Positions 6,494-14,607 are shown, counted from the stretch's first letter. The stretch: 26,769 bases of DNA from Leyella stercorea (GCF_019052365.1 NZ_JAHQUY010000046.1:1-26769), one strand, 5' to 3'. Made by a program: numbers and translations. Notes: generated by a model not told the origin, from the letters alone.

Positions 6494-7648
6494 GTTGAAT
6501 GTAGCAACGCGGTTGAACTCTACCTGCTCGAAGAGCTTGTCAGTAGCACCCATACCAGTGGTCTTCAGACGGTTAGCAGAGATCTTGTACTTCTTAACGA
6601 GGATGTCCTTAACAGCCTCAGCACGCTTCTCAGAGAGGCGCTGGTTGAGCTCCTTAGAACCCTCCGGTGAAGCATAACCCTTGATTTCTACGTTAGCGTC
6701 CTTGTGGTTCTTCATGTAGTTGGCGATGAGCTCGATAGAAGCTACCTGAGCCGGATCAACTACAGACTTGCCCTGACGGAAGATAACTGTCGGCTGGAGG
6801 TTTGTAGCTGTAGCAGTCTTAGCCGGGCGCTTGTTGCACTCGTCGAGAGCCTTCTTCAGGTTGTTGATTTCAGCATCCTTTGCAGAGAGGTTCTTCTGGT
6901 TCTGCTCGTCCTTGCTTGTAAGAGTAGCGTTCTGCTCGCGGAGACTGTTGATCTGTGCGTTGAGAGCGTCAACCTCTGCCTGGTCGCGACCTGTTGCGAG
7001 TGTGAAGTTGTGTGTGCCGTTAGAGTTCTTGAACTTGTAAACGAGACCAACGTTAACCTGGAACATAGCGCGGTTGATGTCGTACTTAACACCCTCATAG
7101 CCGTTGCCGTTGAGTGCCCAGTTCATAGAAGGCTCAACATAGAGCTGCCATGCCTTTGCCTTGCCAAGGTTGAACGCGAAGTCGAGACCAGCCTTAGAAG
7201 TGAACATGTTCATATTGTCGTTATAGTCAGCTGCGTTAGAGAAAACGTGACCCCAGCCGAGACCGTAAACAGCAGAAACCTCGAAGCAACGTGGCTCACC
7301 CTTGTAACCGCCTACCCAGTTGGTAAGGTTTACTGTACCGAGGAGTGATGTGTTGATACCGTTAACGGCTGTGCCAGTCTTGTGCAGACCGCCCTGCTTT
7401 CTTCCTACTTCCTTGAAGTAGATGTTGCTCTCAGCAGCGAGACCGAAAACCGGAGTGAAGTTGCGGCCGAGACGTACGCCAAGGTTCGGACGGAAGTCCT
7501 GAAGCCAGTGATGACCCTTAGTAGCTGTAGAGACACCAGTGTTGATGCCAAAATACATGTTGTCGAATGTCTTGCTTTCTGTAACTGTCTGTGCAGAAGC
7601 CGAAGCTGCCATCACAGCAGCTGCGAAAAGAGTTGTAATCTTTTTCAT
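6476..7648 (-). CDS. OmpA-family outer-membrane protein
   Basis: This 390-aa protein is expected to anchor the outer membrane to peptidoglycan. Residues 1–19 are a signal peptide ending SASA before Q20. Residues 25–205 are a β-barrel-like region with alternating aromatic strands (for example MFQVNVGLVYKFK). Residues 222–272 form a coiled coil (EVDALNAQINSLREQNATL). Residues 285–385 are the OmpA C-terminal domain with GYASPEG, LSEKRAEAV and FNRVATF. The usual peptidoglycan-contacting aspartate after GY is replaced by A-S-P, which I recall as common in Bacteroidota, while R342 and R380 are kept. It is transcribed alone, from a −7 box at 7706–7713 to the terminator at 6358–6401. Its 3' end is tandemly duplicated. 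Confidence 0.92.
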   Translation of the reverse strand: MKKITTLFAAAVMAASASAQTVTESKTFDNMYFGINTGVSTATKGHHWLQDFRPNLGVRLGRNFTPVFGLAAESNIYFKEVGRKQGGLHKTGTAVNGINTSLLGTVNLTNWVGGYKGEPRCFEVSAVYGLGWGHVFSNAADYNDNMNMFTSKAGLDFAFNLGKAKAWQLYVEPSMNWALNGNGYEGVKYDINRAMFQVNVGLVYKFKNSNGTHNFTLATGRDQAEVDALNAQINSLREQNATLTSKDEQNQKNLSAKDAEINNLKKALDECNKRPAKTATATNLQPTVIFRQGKSVVDPAQVASIELIANYMKNHKDANVEIKGYASPEGSKELNQRLSEKRAEAVKDILVKKYKISANRLKTTGMGATDKLFEQVEFNRVATFNDSTKD

Positions 7649-7705
7649 AATCCTTTTGTTTAAATAATAGTTATTTTGTTATTCTCTCTATTCAATTATC
7701 TATTG

Positions 7706-7713
7706 CAAAGTAA
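7706..7713 (-). promoter_or_regulatory. −7 promoter box of the OmpA-like gene
   Basis: On the minus strand the box reads TTACTTTG, one mismatch from TAnnTTTG. TTGG lies 19 bp upstream (7733–7736), which is three of four to TTTG. That −33 position falls inside the terminator stem of the gene behind it. The expected leader is about 50 nt. Confidence 0.5.
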
Positions 7714-7725
7714 AGAAAAATAAAT

Positions 7726-7763
7726 GAAAAAGCCAAATAACAGCAGAATTATTTGGCTTTTTC
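7726..7763 (-). terminator. Terminator of the GH92 mannosidase gene
   Basis: A 15-bp perfect stem pairs 7726–7740 with 7749–7763 around an 8-nt loop. The minus-strand RNA ends in a U-rich tract. It lies 72 bp downstream of the GH92 stop codon. A smaller hairpin at 7817–7831 lies between them. Confidence 0.88.
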
Positions 7764-7834
7764 TTTGTGATAATAGGAAAAATCAGCTATAAATACTCAA
7801 AAATAGACTAATAAACGCTGCTTATTGCAGCTTT

Positions 7835-10057
7835 TTAGTTCTTATCGTGCTTCTTTTTGTTGCACATTTTGTAGACCAATGTGCCACCACGCATGATTTC
7901 GCTGTGCGAAATAGACGTCTTGTTGTACTTTTTACCATTCAGCGTGATATAATCTACGTACTTGTTGTCAGCCGAAATGCCGTCGGCTATAACGGTGAAG
8001 GTCTTTCCCTTTGGCAGCTGGAGCACTATTTTCGGCATCTGCGGAGCGCCGAACACATACTCGCCGCTTACCGGGTTGACAGGATAGAAGCCCATAGCCG
8101 AGAGCATGTACCAAGCCGACATCTGTCCGCAGTCGTCGTTGCCGCAGAGTCCGTCGACGGTGGGGTGGTACTGTGTGTCGAATATCTCGCGGATGAGTTC
8201 CTGGGTGCGCGACGGGCGGCCAGCCAGAGCATAGAGATAAGCCACGTGGTGGCTCGGCTCGTTGCCGTGAGCATATTGTCCGATAAGTCCTGTGACGTCG
8301 TTCTGCGAGGTGACAAGTTTGAGCGAGAAGAACTCGTCAAGCTTCTTGAGGAACGGCTTCGGTCCGCCGAAGAGCTTGATGAGCCCCGGTATGTCGTGCT
8401 GCACCTGCCATGTATACTGCCATGCGTTGCCCTCGGTGTAGTCGCCGCCTACGGTTTCGGCGTGCGCCACATCGCTCGGGTTGAACGGACTTCTCCACGA
8501 ACCGTCTGCAAGGCGTGGACGCATGAAGTTGGTCTGCTTGTCGAAGAGATTCTTGTAGAAGTTGGCACGGCGTGCGAAATACTGCTGATCCTGTTTCTTG
8601 CCCATGAGTCGAGCCATATCTGCAGCGGCATAGTCGTCGTACATACACTCGAGTGAGTTGGAAACCGACTCTGAAGCTACGAGGTCTGTAGGCCAGTAAC
8701 CGTACTTCATGAATGTCTCCCAGTCGTACTTCTCACCGTGGTTCACGGTCTGTGTGCGCTTGATGGCGTTGAACGCACGCTCGGCGTCGAAGCCGCGGAA
8801 TCCCTTGTGATAAGCCTCTGCCACGATAGCCACGGCGTGGTTGCCGACCATGCAGAAGTTCTCCTTGCCCCAGAGTCCCCATATAGGCAGGAAGCCCTGC
8901 ACCTCTGCCTGCTCAACGAGCGAGTTAACCAATCCGTCCACACGCTCGGGTATCACCATTGTGTAGAACGGATGAGCTGCGCGGTAGGTATCCCAGCAAG
9001 AGAAGGTAGAGTAGAACTCGCCGTTGCTTGCGCATACCACCTTGTTGTCGGCGTTGCGATACTTACCGTCTACGTCCGCAATATGGTTCGGCTGAATCAG
9101 CGCGTGGTAGAACGCCGTGTAGTAGTTCTGCTTGTCGGTATCGGTGCCGGTTACGTCGATGCGGCTAAGGTAAGAGTTCCACTCGTCGTGCGCGGTGCGT
9201 GTCACCTCGGCGAAGTTCCATGCCGGCACTTCTGCCTCCATATTTCGGCGTGCGCCCTCAACGCTCGTTGTAGACATAGCCACCTTCACGAGAAGCTGCT
9301 CACCGCGTGGTATGTCGAACGTAGCCACAAGTCGCTGTCCGCGCTCTGTGTCCACAGCCTTCGGCAGCTCAATGTGGCTCACCACCGGTCGGTTGAACTT
9401 CATCACGAAGAAGTAGTCCTGGTCTACCCACACCTTGTTGCGTACGTGTCCGGTGAGCGTCTGTGCGTCCTCCCACTTTGTCTCGCACGAGATGCACTGC
9501 GAGTGATACTGCTCATCGCGCCAAGCCGGAGCGTGCTGCAGGTCGATGAACACGGAAGTAGAGTCGGGGTTGTCGAACGTGTAGCGGTGGAATGCAACGT
9601 GCGGCGCCGCTGTCAGCTCGGCCTTCACCTTAGCGTCTGTAAGATACACCGAGTAGTAGCCCGGCGTAGCAAACTCCTGCTGCTTAGAGTAGTGAGAGCG
9701 GTAGCCGTCCCATGAGCGTGTGCGCTTTCCGCTTGCTGGCATCACGAGGATGTCGCCCAGATCCATACAGCCCGTGCCGTTGAGGTGGGTCTGTGTGAAT
9801 CCCCAAATGAGCGAGTCGCTGTATACGTACTCAGAGCAGTAGCGCCAGCCCACAGCACCCGTCACCGGGCTGGTCTGTATCATGCCGAACGGGCGGCACG
9901 CCCCCGGGAAAGTGTGTCCGTTGTCAGCGTTGCCAACGAACGGGTTAACGTACTTTGTGTAGTCGGTGGTGTCTGAAAGCGCCGTAGTAGCCATGTTCGG
10001 CAACAGACCGAGCGCAGCAAACGCCAGTTTGAAAATAAGTCTTTTGGATTTGTTCAT
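7835..10057 (-). CDS. Secreted GH92 α-1,2-mannosidase
   Basis: GH92 enzymes are calcium-dependent exo-α-mannosidases that trim mannose from N-glycans or yeast mannan. The 740-aa form starts at 10057 with signal peptide MNKSKRLIFKLAFAALG and has no lipobox cysteine, so it is probably periplasmic. The N-terminal domain opens with the family signature YVNPFVG, then GHTFPGACRPFGM. The catalytic (α/α)6 domain carries GNEPSHH (598–604) and GNDDCGQMSAWY (639–650), both strongly conserved and containing metal-binding and catalytic acids. An in-frame ATG at 10084 lies inside the −7 box and cannot be the start. The gene stands alone, with no SusC/SusD pair or other glycosidase nearby, so it is not in a visible polysaccharide-utilisation locus. 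Confidence 0.95.
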   Translation of the reverse strand: MNKSKRLIFKLAFAALGLLPNMATTALSDTTDYTKYVNPFVGNADNGHTFPGACRPFGMIQTSPVTGAVGWRYCSEYVYSDSLIWGFTQTHLNGTGCMDLGDILVMPASGKRTRSWDGYRSHYSKQQEFATPGYYSVYLTDAKVKAELTAAPHVAFHRYTFDNPDSTSVFIDLQHAPAWRDEQYHSQCISCETKWEDAQTLTGHVRNKVWVDQDYFFVMKFNRPVVSHIELPKAVDTERGQRLVATFDIPRGEQLLVKVAMSTTSVEGARRNMEAEVPAWNFAEVTRTAHDEWNSYLSRIDVTGTDTDKQNYYTAFYHALIQPNHIADVDGKYRNADNKVVCASNGEFYSTFSCWDTYRAAHPFYTMVIPERVDGLVNSLVEQAEVQGFLPIWGLWGKENFCMVGNHAVAIVAEAYHKGFRGFDAERAFNAIKRTQTVNHGEKYDWETFMKYGYWPTDLVASESVSNSLECMYDDYAAADMARLMGKKQDQQYFARRANFYKNLFDKQTNFMRPRLADGSWRSPFNPSDVAHAETVGGDYTEGNAWQYTWQVQHDIPGLIKLFGGPKPFLKKLDEFFSLKLVTSQNDVTGLIGQYAHGNEPSHHVAYLYALAGRPSRTQELIREIFDTQYHPTVDGLCGNDDCGQMSAWYMLSAMGFYPVNPVSGEYVFGAPQMPKIVLQLPKGKTFTVIADGISADNKYVDYITLNGKKYNKTSISHSEIMRGGTLVYKMCNKKKHDKN

Positions 10058-10081
10058 ATAGATGGTTTTTAATTTCATAGA

Positions 10082-10112
10082 CAAAGGTAGTGCTTTTATG
10101 TCGCTTTACAAA
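10082..10112 (-). promoter_or_regulatory. Promoter of the GH92 gene (−33 and −7)
   Basis: On the minus strand TTTG (10112–10109) is followed after exactly 19 bp by TACCTTTG (10089–10082). This is a full match to the Bacteroidota vegetative promoter. Transcription should begin near 10075, leaving a leader of about 18 nt before the ATG at 10057. Confidence 0.85.
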
Positions 10113-10167
10113 GAAAACGAGCCTATTTTCATTGACTATTGTTGGTTTTATAATCACCAAACGTGTA

Positions 10168-10264
10168 CTTCTTGCTCAGTATTTGTGGTAGATTACTCGA
10201 GTACCTGTAGTAGATTACTCAAGTACTTCTAACAGATTACTCAAGTACTTGATATGGAGTACTG
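10168..10264. repeat. 22-bp tandem repeat array with dyads, between divergent promoters
   Basis: Three good 22-bp units lie at 10190–10211, 10212–10233 and 10234–10255. Decayed partial units lie on both sides (10168–10189 keeps its right half; 10256–10264). Units begin AGATTACTC and continue with RAGTACYT. Unit 1 contains the palindrome TACTCGAGTA, and units 2 and 3 contain AAGTACTT. The sequence is unrelated to the other 22-bp arrays at 103 and 23748. The array is roughly 115–190 bp upstream of both the GH92 and LRR-gene transcription starts. Confidence 0.85.
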
Positions 10265-10276
10265 CCATATATGCTG

Positions 10277-10314
10277 TATAATAAGGTGTCTGCGCGGTGC
10301 ATATATAATAAGGT
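10277..10314. repeat. Direct repeat TATAATAAGGT in the GH92–LRR intergenic region
   Basis: Identical 11-bp copies lie at 10277–10287 and 10304–10314, and a shorter ATAAGG follows at 10315–10320. They are 27 bp apart in an A/T-rich stretch. No function is evident. Confidence 0.55.
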
Positions 10315-10328
10315 ATAAGGCTGTAACC

Positions 10329-10380
10329 GCATTGTAACAACAATGCTAAAAGCATGAAACATCTCTGTAAACAATGTTTC
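10329..10380. promoter_or_regulatory. Inverted repeats upstream of the LRR–ppk–ppx promoter
   Basis: Two separate dyads sit just before the −7 box. GCATTGT-AACA-ACAATGC (10329–10346) is a perfect 7+7. GAAACAT (10356–10362) pairs with ATGTTTC (10374–10380) across 11 bp. A third short one, ATGC-N5-GCAT, overlaps at 10343–10355. Their position around −15 to −65 suits operators. The binding protein is unknown. Confidence 0.5.
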
Positions 10381-10381
10381 C

Positions 10382-10389
10382 TATCTTTG
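10382..10389 (+). promoter_or_regulatory. −7 promoter box of LRR–ppk–ppx
   Basis: TATCTTTG matches TAnnTTTG exactly, 22 bp before the ATG at 10412. No TTTG −33 box is present at 19 bp, so activation may be needed. Confidence 0.6.
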
Positions 10390-10411
10390 CAGCGGTATTA
10401 AAATACGTAAT

Positions 10412-11263
10412 ATGAAGGATAAGAAAAAGGTAATTTTAGGATTGTTGAAAATGCGCATCAAGTCGGATGACGAGTTCGAGAAACAGATTATGGACCTTGC
10501 TGTGAAGAAGTTCGAGAACATACGCAACGACGGATGGGGCGTTTACTACTCGAAGGGCGGCAAGCGTCTCGTAGCTGCAAAGAAGACCATCGAAGGTGTC
10601 TACACCGTGAGAGAAGACACCGAGGAAATCTGCGACAAAGCTTTCTGGGGATGCCCATTCCTCAAGAACGTAGCCATTCCGGCTTCCGTGAAGCGTATCG
10701 GCGACGAAGCCTTCGCACGCTGTCTCTCGCTGCAGTCGGTATGCATTCCGCCCTTGGTTGAGGAGTTGGGCGTGAACCCGTTTGTAGAACTCGACGGCAA
10801 GGTGCTTAACAACCAGTCGGAAGCGTTCTGCCTCGAAGCCAAGATGCTCTACAATGCCGACCGCACTCGTTTGATATCTGCACTCACTGATGCAGCAATG
10901 GTTATCGTGCCGAAGACCGTGAAGACCATCGGAAGCATGGCGTTCTCGCGCCGTTCGAAACTGAAGAAGGTGCAACTGCCCGAAGGTCTTGAGTGCATTG
11001 AGCGCGACGCCTTCAGCGACTGCGACGCACTTGAGGAAGTGACTATTCCGGCATCCGTTACAACAGTGGCTCCGTATGCCTTCGCAGGCTGCGAAAAGCT
11101 TAAGAAAGTGACGTTCCTCGGCGCCGTAAAGGACCTTGCACGCACAGCCTTCTCCGACGACTTCGAACTTACGACAATCAACGTGCCGGGCGGAACAGAG
11201 AAGAAGTTCCGCAAGCAACTGCACCTCACATCAGAGAGCGAAACACTTGTGCTTTCTATATAA
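10412..11263 (+). CDS. BspA-type leucine-rich-repeat protein, no signal peptide
   Basis: The 283-aa protein has an N-terminal charged region (1–60) and then about six BspA/TpLRR-type (LRR_5) units between roughly 72 and 265. Each has the pattern AF-x-x-C-x-x-L-x-x-V-x-I-P-x-S-V, for example AFAGCEKLKKVTF and AFSDCDALEEVTI. A stretch near 125–165 breaks the repeat. There is no signal peptide, membrane segment or sorting domain, so it is probably cytoplasmic, unlike the familiar surface BspA proteins. It ends 14 bp before ppk1 and has its own promoter at 10382, so it is the first gene of a probable LRR–ppk1–ppx operon. A link to polyphosphate metabolism is suggested by position only. Confidence 0.88.
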   Translation: MKDKKKVILGLLKMRIKSDDEFEKQIMDLAVKKFENIRNDGWGVYYSKGGKRLVAAKKTIEGVYTVREDTEEICDKAFWGCPFLKNVAIPASVKRIGDEAFARCLSLQSVCIPPLVEELGVNPFVELDGKVLNNQSEAFCLEAKMLYNADRTRLISALTDAAMVIVPKTVKTIGSMAFSRRSKLKKVQLPEGLECIERDAFSDCDALEEVTIPASVTTVAPYAFAGCEKLKKVTFLGAVKDLARTAFSDDFELTTINVPGGTEKKFRKQLHLTSESETLVLSI

Positions 11264-11277
11264 ATACCTTTAAAATC

Positions 11278-13326
11278 ATGACTAAGAAAGAGAAACAAAC
11301 AACATACGTGGAACGTGATGTGAGCTGGATGTACTTCAACCACCGCATTCTGCAGGAAGCCGAAAAACCTACTGTTCCGCTCTTGGAACGTCTCTCGTTT
11401 CTCGGCATCTACAGCAACAATCTTGACGAATTTTTCCGCGTGCGTGTGGCTTCGCTCAACCGACTGGTTGATAACGAGTCGCTGCCCGAACGCCATCGCA
11501 AGACCATACGCAAGACACTGAAGACAATCAACCGACTTAACGAGGAATACTCTAACGAGTATACGAAGGTGATACGCAAGGTGGCTGCCGAACTGGAGGA
11601 ACACCACGTGCGCCTTCTGAACGAATCACAACTGAACGACGAACAGAAACAATTCCTGAAGAACTTCTATTACGACCGTCTCAACGGATCGACCAATCCT
11701 ATATGGCTCTCGGCTATCGACGACCTCAATACGCTTGAGGACAACAGAATATATCTTGTCGTCAAGAAGATGCACCGCGACGACGACCATAAGGTGAAGT
11801 ACGCCATCATAAAGGTGCCTGACCGCGTCTACGGACGCTTCATTAAGATTCCGTCGTCCGACGGTTTCGACAATATCATGTACCTTGACGATGTGATACG
11901 CTTCTGTCTGCCGCTCATCTTCATCGGCACGAAGTCGTCCGACTACGAGGCCTACTCGTTCAAGTTCACAAAGGACGCTGAGATGGAGATGGACAACCTC
12001 TCCGACTACGGCGCTATGGAGAAGATTGCGCTGGGCGTAGACTCGCGCAAGCGTGGTGTGGCTATCCGCGTGATTTACGACAAGGACATGCCGCGCGAAA
12101 TGCAGAAGCGCGTGTTCGACCGACTCAACGTGCGCGAACTCGACACGGCGCTCGCCGGTGGCAGATACCAGAACCACCGCGACCTGATGTCGTTCCCCGA
12201 CTGCGGACACTTCGAACTGAAGTACGAGCGCTGGCAGCCAGTGATGCGACCGGAGTTCCTCAGCGAGGAGTCGATGCTCGAACAGATTCGCAAGAAAGAC
12301 CGCTTCATACACGTGCCATACCATTCGTTCGACGCCTACATACGTCTGCTGCGCGAGGCTGCATTACGCCCCAGCGTGAAGGAGATAAAGACCACGCTCT
12401 ATCGTCTGGCGAAAGACTCGAAGGTGGTGAAGGCGCTCATCTGCGCCGCACGCAACGGCAAGAAGGTGACGGCTGTGGTAGAGCTGATGGCGCGCTTCGA
12501 CGAGGAGAGCAACATCAAGTGGAGCAAGCGTATGCAGGAGGAGGGCGTCAACGTGATTTTTGGCGTGGAAGGTCTGAAGATTCACTCTAAACTGCTCTAC
12601 ATACACACCACGAAGGGCGACATCGCCTGCGTCGGAACTGGCAACTTCCATGAGGGCAACGCAAAGGTATACACCGACTATCTCATGATGACGGCGCGAC
12701 AGGGCATCGTGTCTGAGGTGGCAAAGGTGTTCGAGTTCATCGACCGACCTTTCTCGCCGATGCGATTCCGCGAACTGCTTGTTTCGCCTAACTCGATGAA
12801 GACACGCATCCTGCGACTTTTCGACACCGAGATAAAGAACGCACAGGAAGGCAAGCCGGCTTGGGTGAAGCTGAAGATAAACCATATCACCGACCCCGAC
12901 ATTGTGAACAAGATGTACGCTGCGTCGCGTGCCGGTGTGCGTATCGACGCTCTCGTGCGTGGCAACTGTTCGGTTGTGCCGGGCGTGGAGGGTATGAGCG
13001 AGAATATACGCATCATTGGCATCATCGACCGCTATCTCGAACACTCGCGCATCCTCATCTTCTGCAACAACAACCGTCCGCGCTACTTCATCGGTTCTGC
13101 CGACTGGATGCCGCGCAACCTCGTGAACCGCATCGAGGTGCTCACTCCGGTATACGACGAGGACATGAAGGCAGACCTGCTACGCACCGTCGACTACGGA
13201 CTGCGCGACACTACGAACGGACGCATCGTGGATGGACGCGGCACTAACGAGATTCAACCCGTTGTAGAAGGCGAAATGCCGTTCCGCTCGCAGGAAGAAC
13301 TGCATAAGGCGTACGCCGAGAAGTAG
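11278..13326 (+). CDS. ppk1: Polyphosphate kinase 1
   Basis: PPK1 reversibly polymerises the ATP γ-phosphate into inorganic polyphosphate. The 682-aa length is normal. The N-terminal domain opens with RDVSWMYFNHRILQEA and SNNLDEFFRVRVASL, both hallmarks. The middle and C-terminal domains are the phospholipase-D-like halves. IHSKLLYIHT contains H436, the expected phospho-histidine equivalent to E. coli H435. EHSRILIF contains H589, the second catalytic histidine. GTGNFHEGNAK and GSADWMPRNLVNR are the paired conserved loops. It lies between the LRR gene (14 bp before) and ppx (43 bp after), and so sits with its opposing activity. Confidence 0.97.
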   Translation: MTKKEKQTTYVERDVSWMYFNHRILQEAEKPTVPLLERLSFLGIYSNNLDEFFRVRVASLNRLVDNESLPERHRKTIRKTLKTINRLNEEYSNEYTKVIRKVAAELEEHHVRLLNESQLNDEQKQFLKNFYYDRLNGSTNPIWLSAIDDLNTLEDNRIYLVVKKMHRDDDHKVKYAIIKVPDRVYGRFIKIPSSDGFDNIMYLDDVIRFCLPLIFIGTKSSDYEAYSFKFTKDAEMEMDNLSDYGAMEKIALGVDSRKRGVAIRVIYDKDMPREMQKRVFDRLNVRELDTALAGGRYQNHRDLMSFPDCGHFELKYERWQPVMRPEFLSEESMLEQIRKKDRFIHVPYHSFDAYIRLLREAALRPSVKEIKTTLYRLAKDSKVVKALICAARNGKKVTAVVELMARFDEESNIKWSKRMQEEGVNVIFGVEGLKIHSKLLYIHTTKGDIACVGTGNFHEGNAKVYTDYLMMTARQGIVSEVAKVFEFIDRPFSPMRFRELLVSPNSMKTRILRLFDTEIKNAQEGKPAWVKLKINHITDPDIVNKMYAASRAGVRIDALVRGNCSVVPGVEGMSENIRIIGIIDRYLEHSRILIFCNNNRPRYFIGSADWMPRNLVNRIEVLTPVYDEDMKADLLRTVDYGLRDTTNGRIVDGRGTNEIQPVVEGEMPFRSQEELHKAYAEK

Positions 13327-13330
13327 TATT

Positions 13331-13338
13331 TATGTTTG
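13331..13338 (+). promoter_or_regulatory. Possible internal promoter before ppx
   Basis: TATGTTTG matches TAnnTTTG in the 43-bp gap between ppk1 and ppx. No −33 box is visible, so ppx may rely mainly on readthrough. Confidence 0.35.
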
Positions 13339-13369
13339 AATAAAGTTATTTCGGTAAATAGATATACAG

Positions 13370-14281
13370 ATGGATAACGTTTTAGAGAGCAATGTGATGA
13401 ACATTGCGGCTATTGACATCGGCTCGAACGGAGCCCGACTGCTGATAAAGAGTTTCGACCCAAACAACGAGACTGGTGAGGTGAAGGTTACGAAACTGCT
13501 GTTTGTGCGCATTCCGCTGCGTCTTGGCAAGGATGTGTTCACGCTCGGCAAGATCTCGAAGCAGCGTCAGCACATGATGTTCCACATGATGAAGGCGTTC
13601 CGCCAGTTCATGCTGCTTTACAATGTGGAGCAGTATCGCGCTTGCGCCACTTCTGCTATGCGCGACGCCGAGAACGGGCGCAAGGTGATGAAGCGCATTG
13701 AGAAGCATACGGGCATACGCCTTGAGATTATACCCGGTGCGGCTGAGGCGCAGTTGCTCTGCAACAACCTTGTGGAGAACACCGACAGTGGGGTAGGCAA
13801 CTATGCTTATGTCGACGTCGGCGGTGGCAGTACGGAGATTTCGCTTCTGCATGACGGCATTCTTGCCGAGAGCCACTCGTTCAATGTGGGTACACTGCGT
13901 ATGCTTGCCGGAGCGGTGAGTAAGAAGGAGCTTGCCTCGATGTGTAAGGTGCTGGAGAGGTACGCCAAGGAGTATCCGGGTACGAAGATTATCGGTTCGG
14001 GCGGCAACATCAACCGCCTCTTCAAACTCTCGCATGTGAAGGGTGAGGAGCGCAGTCTGCCCGTCGACCGTCTGCAGGAACTTTACACGCAGCTTGCTTC
14101 ATTGTCGTTCAGTGAGCGCATGGAGCAGTTTCATCTGAAGGAAGACCGAGCTGATGTGATTGTACCCGCAGCAGAGATATTCCTGCTCGTAGCGAAGTCG
14201 CTCAGTTGCGACACCATCCTTGTGCCGAACATCTCCCTTGCCGACTCAATCGTAGACGGAATCTACCGCGACGCGCAGTAG
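13370..14281 (+). CDS. ppx: Ppx/GppA-type exopolyphosphatase
   Basis: This 303-aa protein belongs to the Ppx/GppA family of the actin-like ATPase fold. Members hydrolyse terminal phosphates of polyphosphate or the pentaphosphate of pppGpp. The first phosphate-binding motif is AIDIGSNGARLL (14–25). Next come CATSAMRDAENG (92–103), the IIPGAAEAQLL segment with acidic E126, and the second phosphate loop VDVGGGSTEISLL (148–160). GSGGNINRLFKL completes the core. It is the short two-domain form and lacks the C-terminal HD-like domains of E. coli Ppx. The start could also be the internal ATG at 13397. Pairing with ppk1 favours polyphosphate as the substrate, but GppA activity cannot be excluded. Confidence 0.92.
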   Translation: MDNVLESNVMNIAAIDIGSNGARLLIKSFDPNNETGEVKVTKLLFVRIPLRLGKDVFTLGKISKQRQHMMFHMMKAFRQFMLLYNVEQYRACATSAMRDAENGRKVMKRIEKHTGIRLEIIPGAAEAQLLCNNLVENTDSGVGNYAYVDVGGGSTEISLLHDGILAESHSFNVGTLRMLAGAVSKKELASMCKVLERYAKEYPGTKIIGSGGNINRLFKLSHVKGEERSLPVDRLQELYTQLASLSFSERMEQFHLKEDRADVIVPAAEIFLLVAKSLSCDTILVPNISLADSIVDGIYRDAQ

Positions 14282-14302
14282 TTTGTGGGTGAAGCCGGTG
14301 TC

Positions 14303-14360
14303 AGGCTGGGAGATAAGCTGGAAGATAACTCGATTTGTAGAATATCTTCCAGCCTTTATA
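14303..14360 (+). terminator. Terminator region of ppx with alternative pairings
   Basis: The arm at 14343–14355 (TATCTTCCAGCCT) can pair with 14317–14327 in 11 bp. It can instead pair with 14303–14315 in 13 bp including one G·U. The two left arms are imperfect direct repeats and exclude each other. A T-rich stretch follows at 14355–14362. This is probably the end of the LRR–ppk–ppx transcript. Confidence 0.55.
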
Positions 14361-14530
14361 TTGCTTATAATGTGCGTGTTACTGCGATCCTGGAAGATAT
14401 GGATGATTTTTTCACGTACTCGATTTCTATAGACAAAATAATATTAAGGGTATGAAACTTTAAAATTGTCAGAATTGCAAACAATGACAAAGTCAAACTG
14501 CAAACTATATAAATACCTTCAACTGCAAAC
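14361..14530. other. Gene-free A/T-rich stretch with spaced TGCAAAC motifs
   Basis: Between the ppx terminator and the oxidoreductase terminator I see no convincing gene. TGCAAAC occurs three times, at 14476, 14499 and 14524, spaced 23 and 25 bp apart. CTGGAAGATA appears once more near 14387. No function is evident. Confidence 0.4.
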
Positions 14531-14568
14531 AACAAAAAAGGACGGGGTGCAATCACTGCAGCCCGCCC
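14531..14568 (-). terminator. Terminator of the 2-oxoacid oxidoreductase operon
   Basis: On the minus strand a GC-rich stem pairs 14568–14557 with 14551–14540 (12 positions, one G·U, one mismatch) around a 5-nt loop. A TTTTTT run (14539–14534) follows. It lies 40 bp past the gamma-subunit stop codon. Confidence 0.9.
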
Positions 14569-14607
14569 CCAATAATTAGAGAGTTATAAAAAAATAAGTT
14601 TTCGATA

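Noticed and set aside
7817..7836. Plus-strand terminator (GCTGC-N5-GCAGC then T's)
   Set aside because: No plus-strand gene lies upstream of it for more than 1.4 kb. It is more likely part of the GH92 3' end.
10058..10084. Longer start for GH92
   Set aside because: The upstream ATG lies in the −7 box of a full-consensus promoter, so it would not be transcribed.
14365..14556. 63-aa minus-strand open frame with a hydrophobic stretch
   Set aside because: It runs through the oxidoreductase terminator, has A/T-rich composition unlike its neighbours, and has no recognisable start signal.
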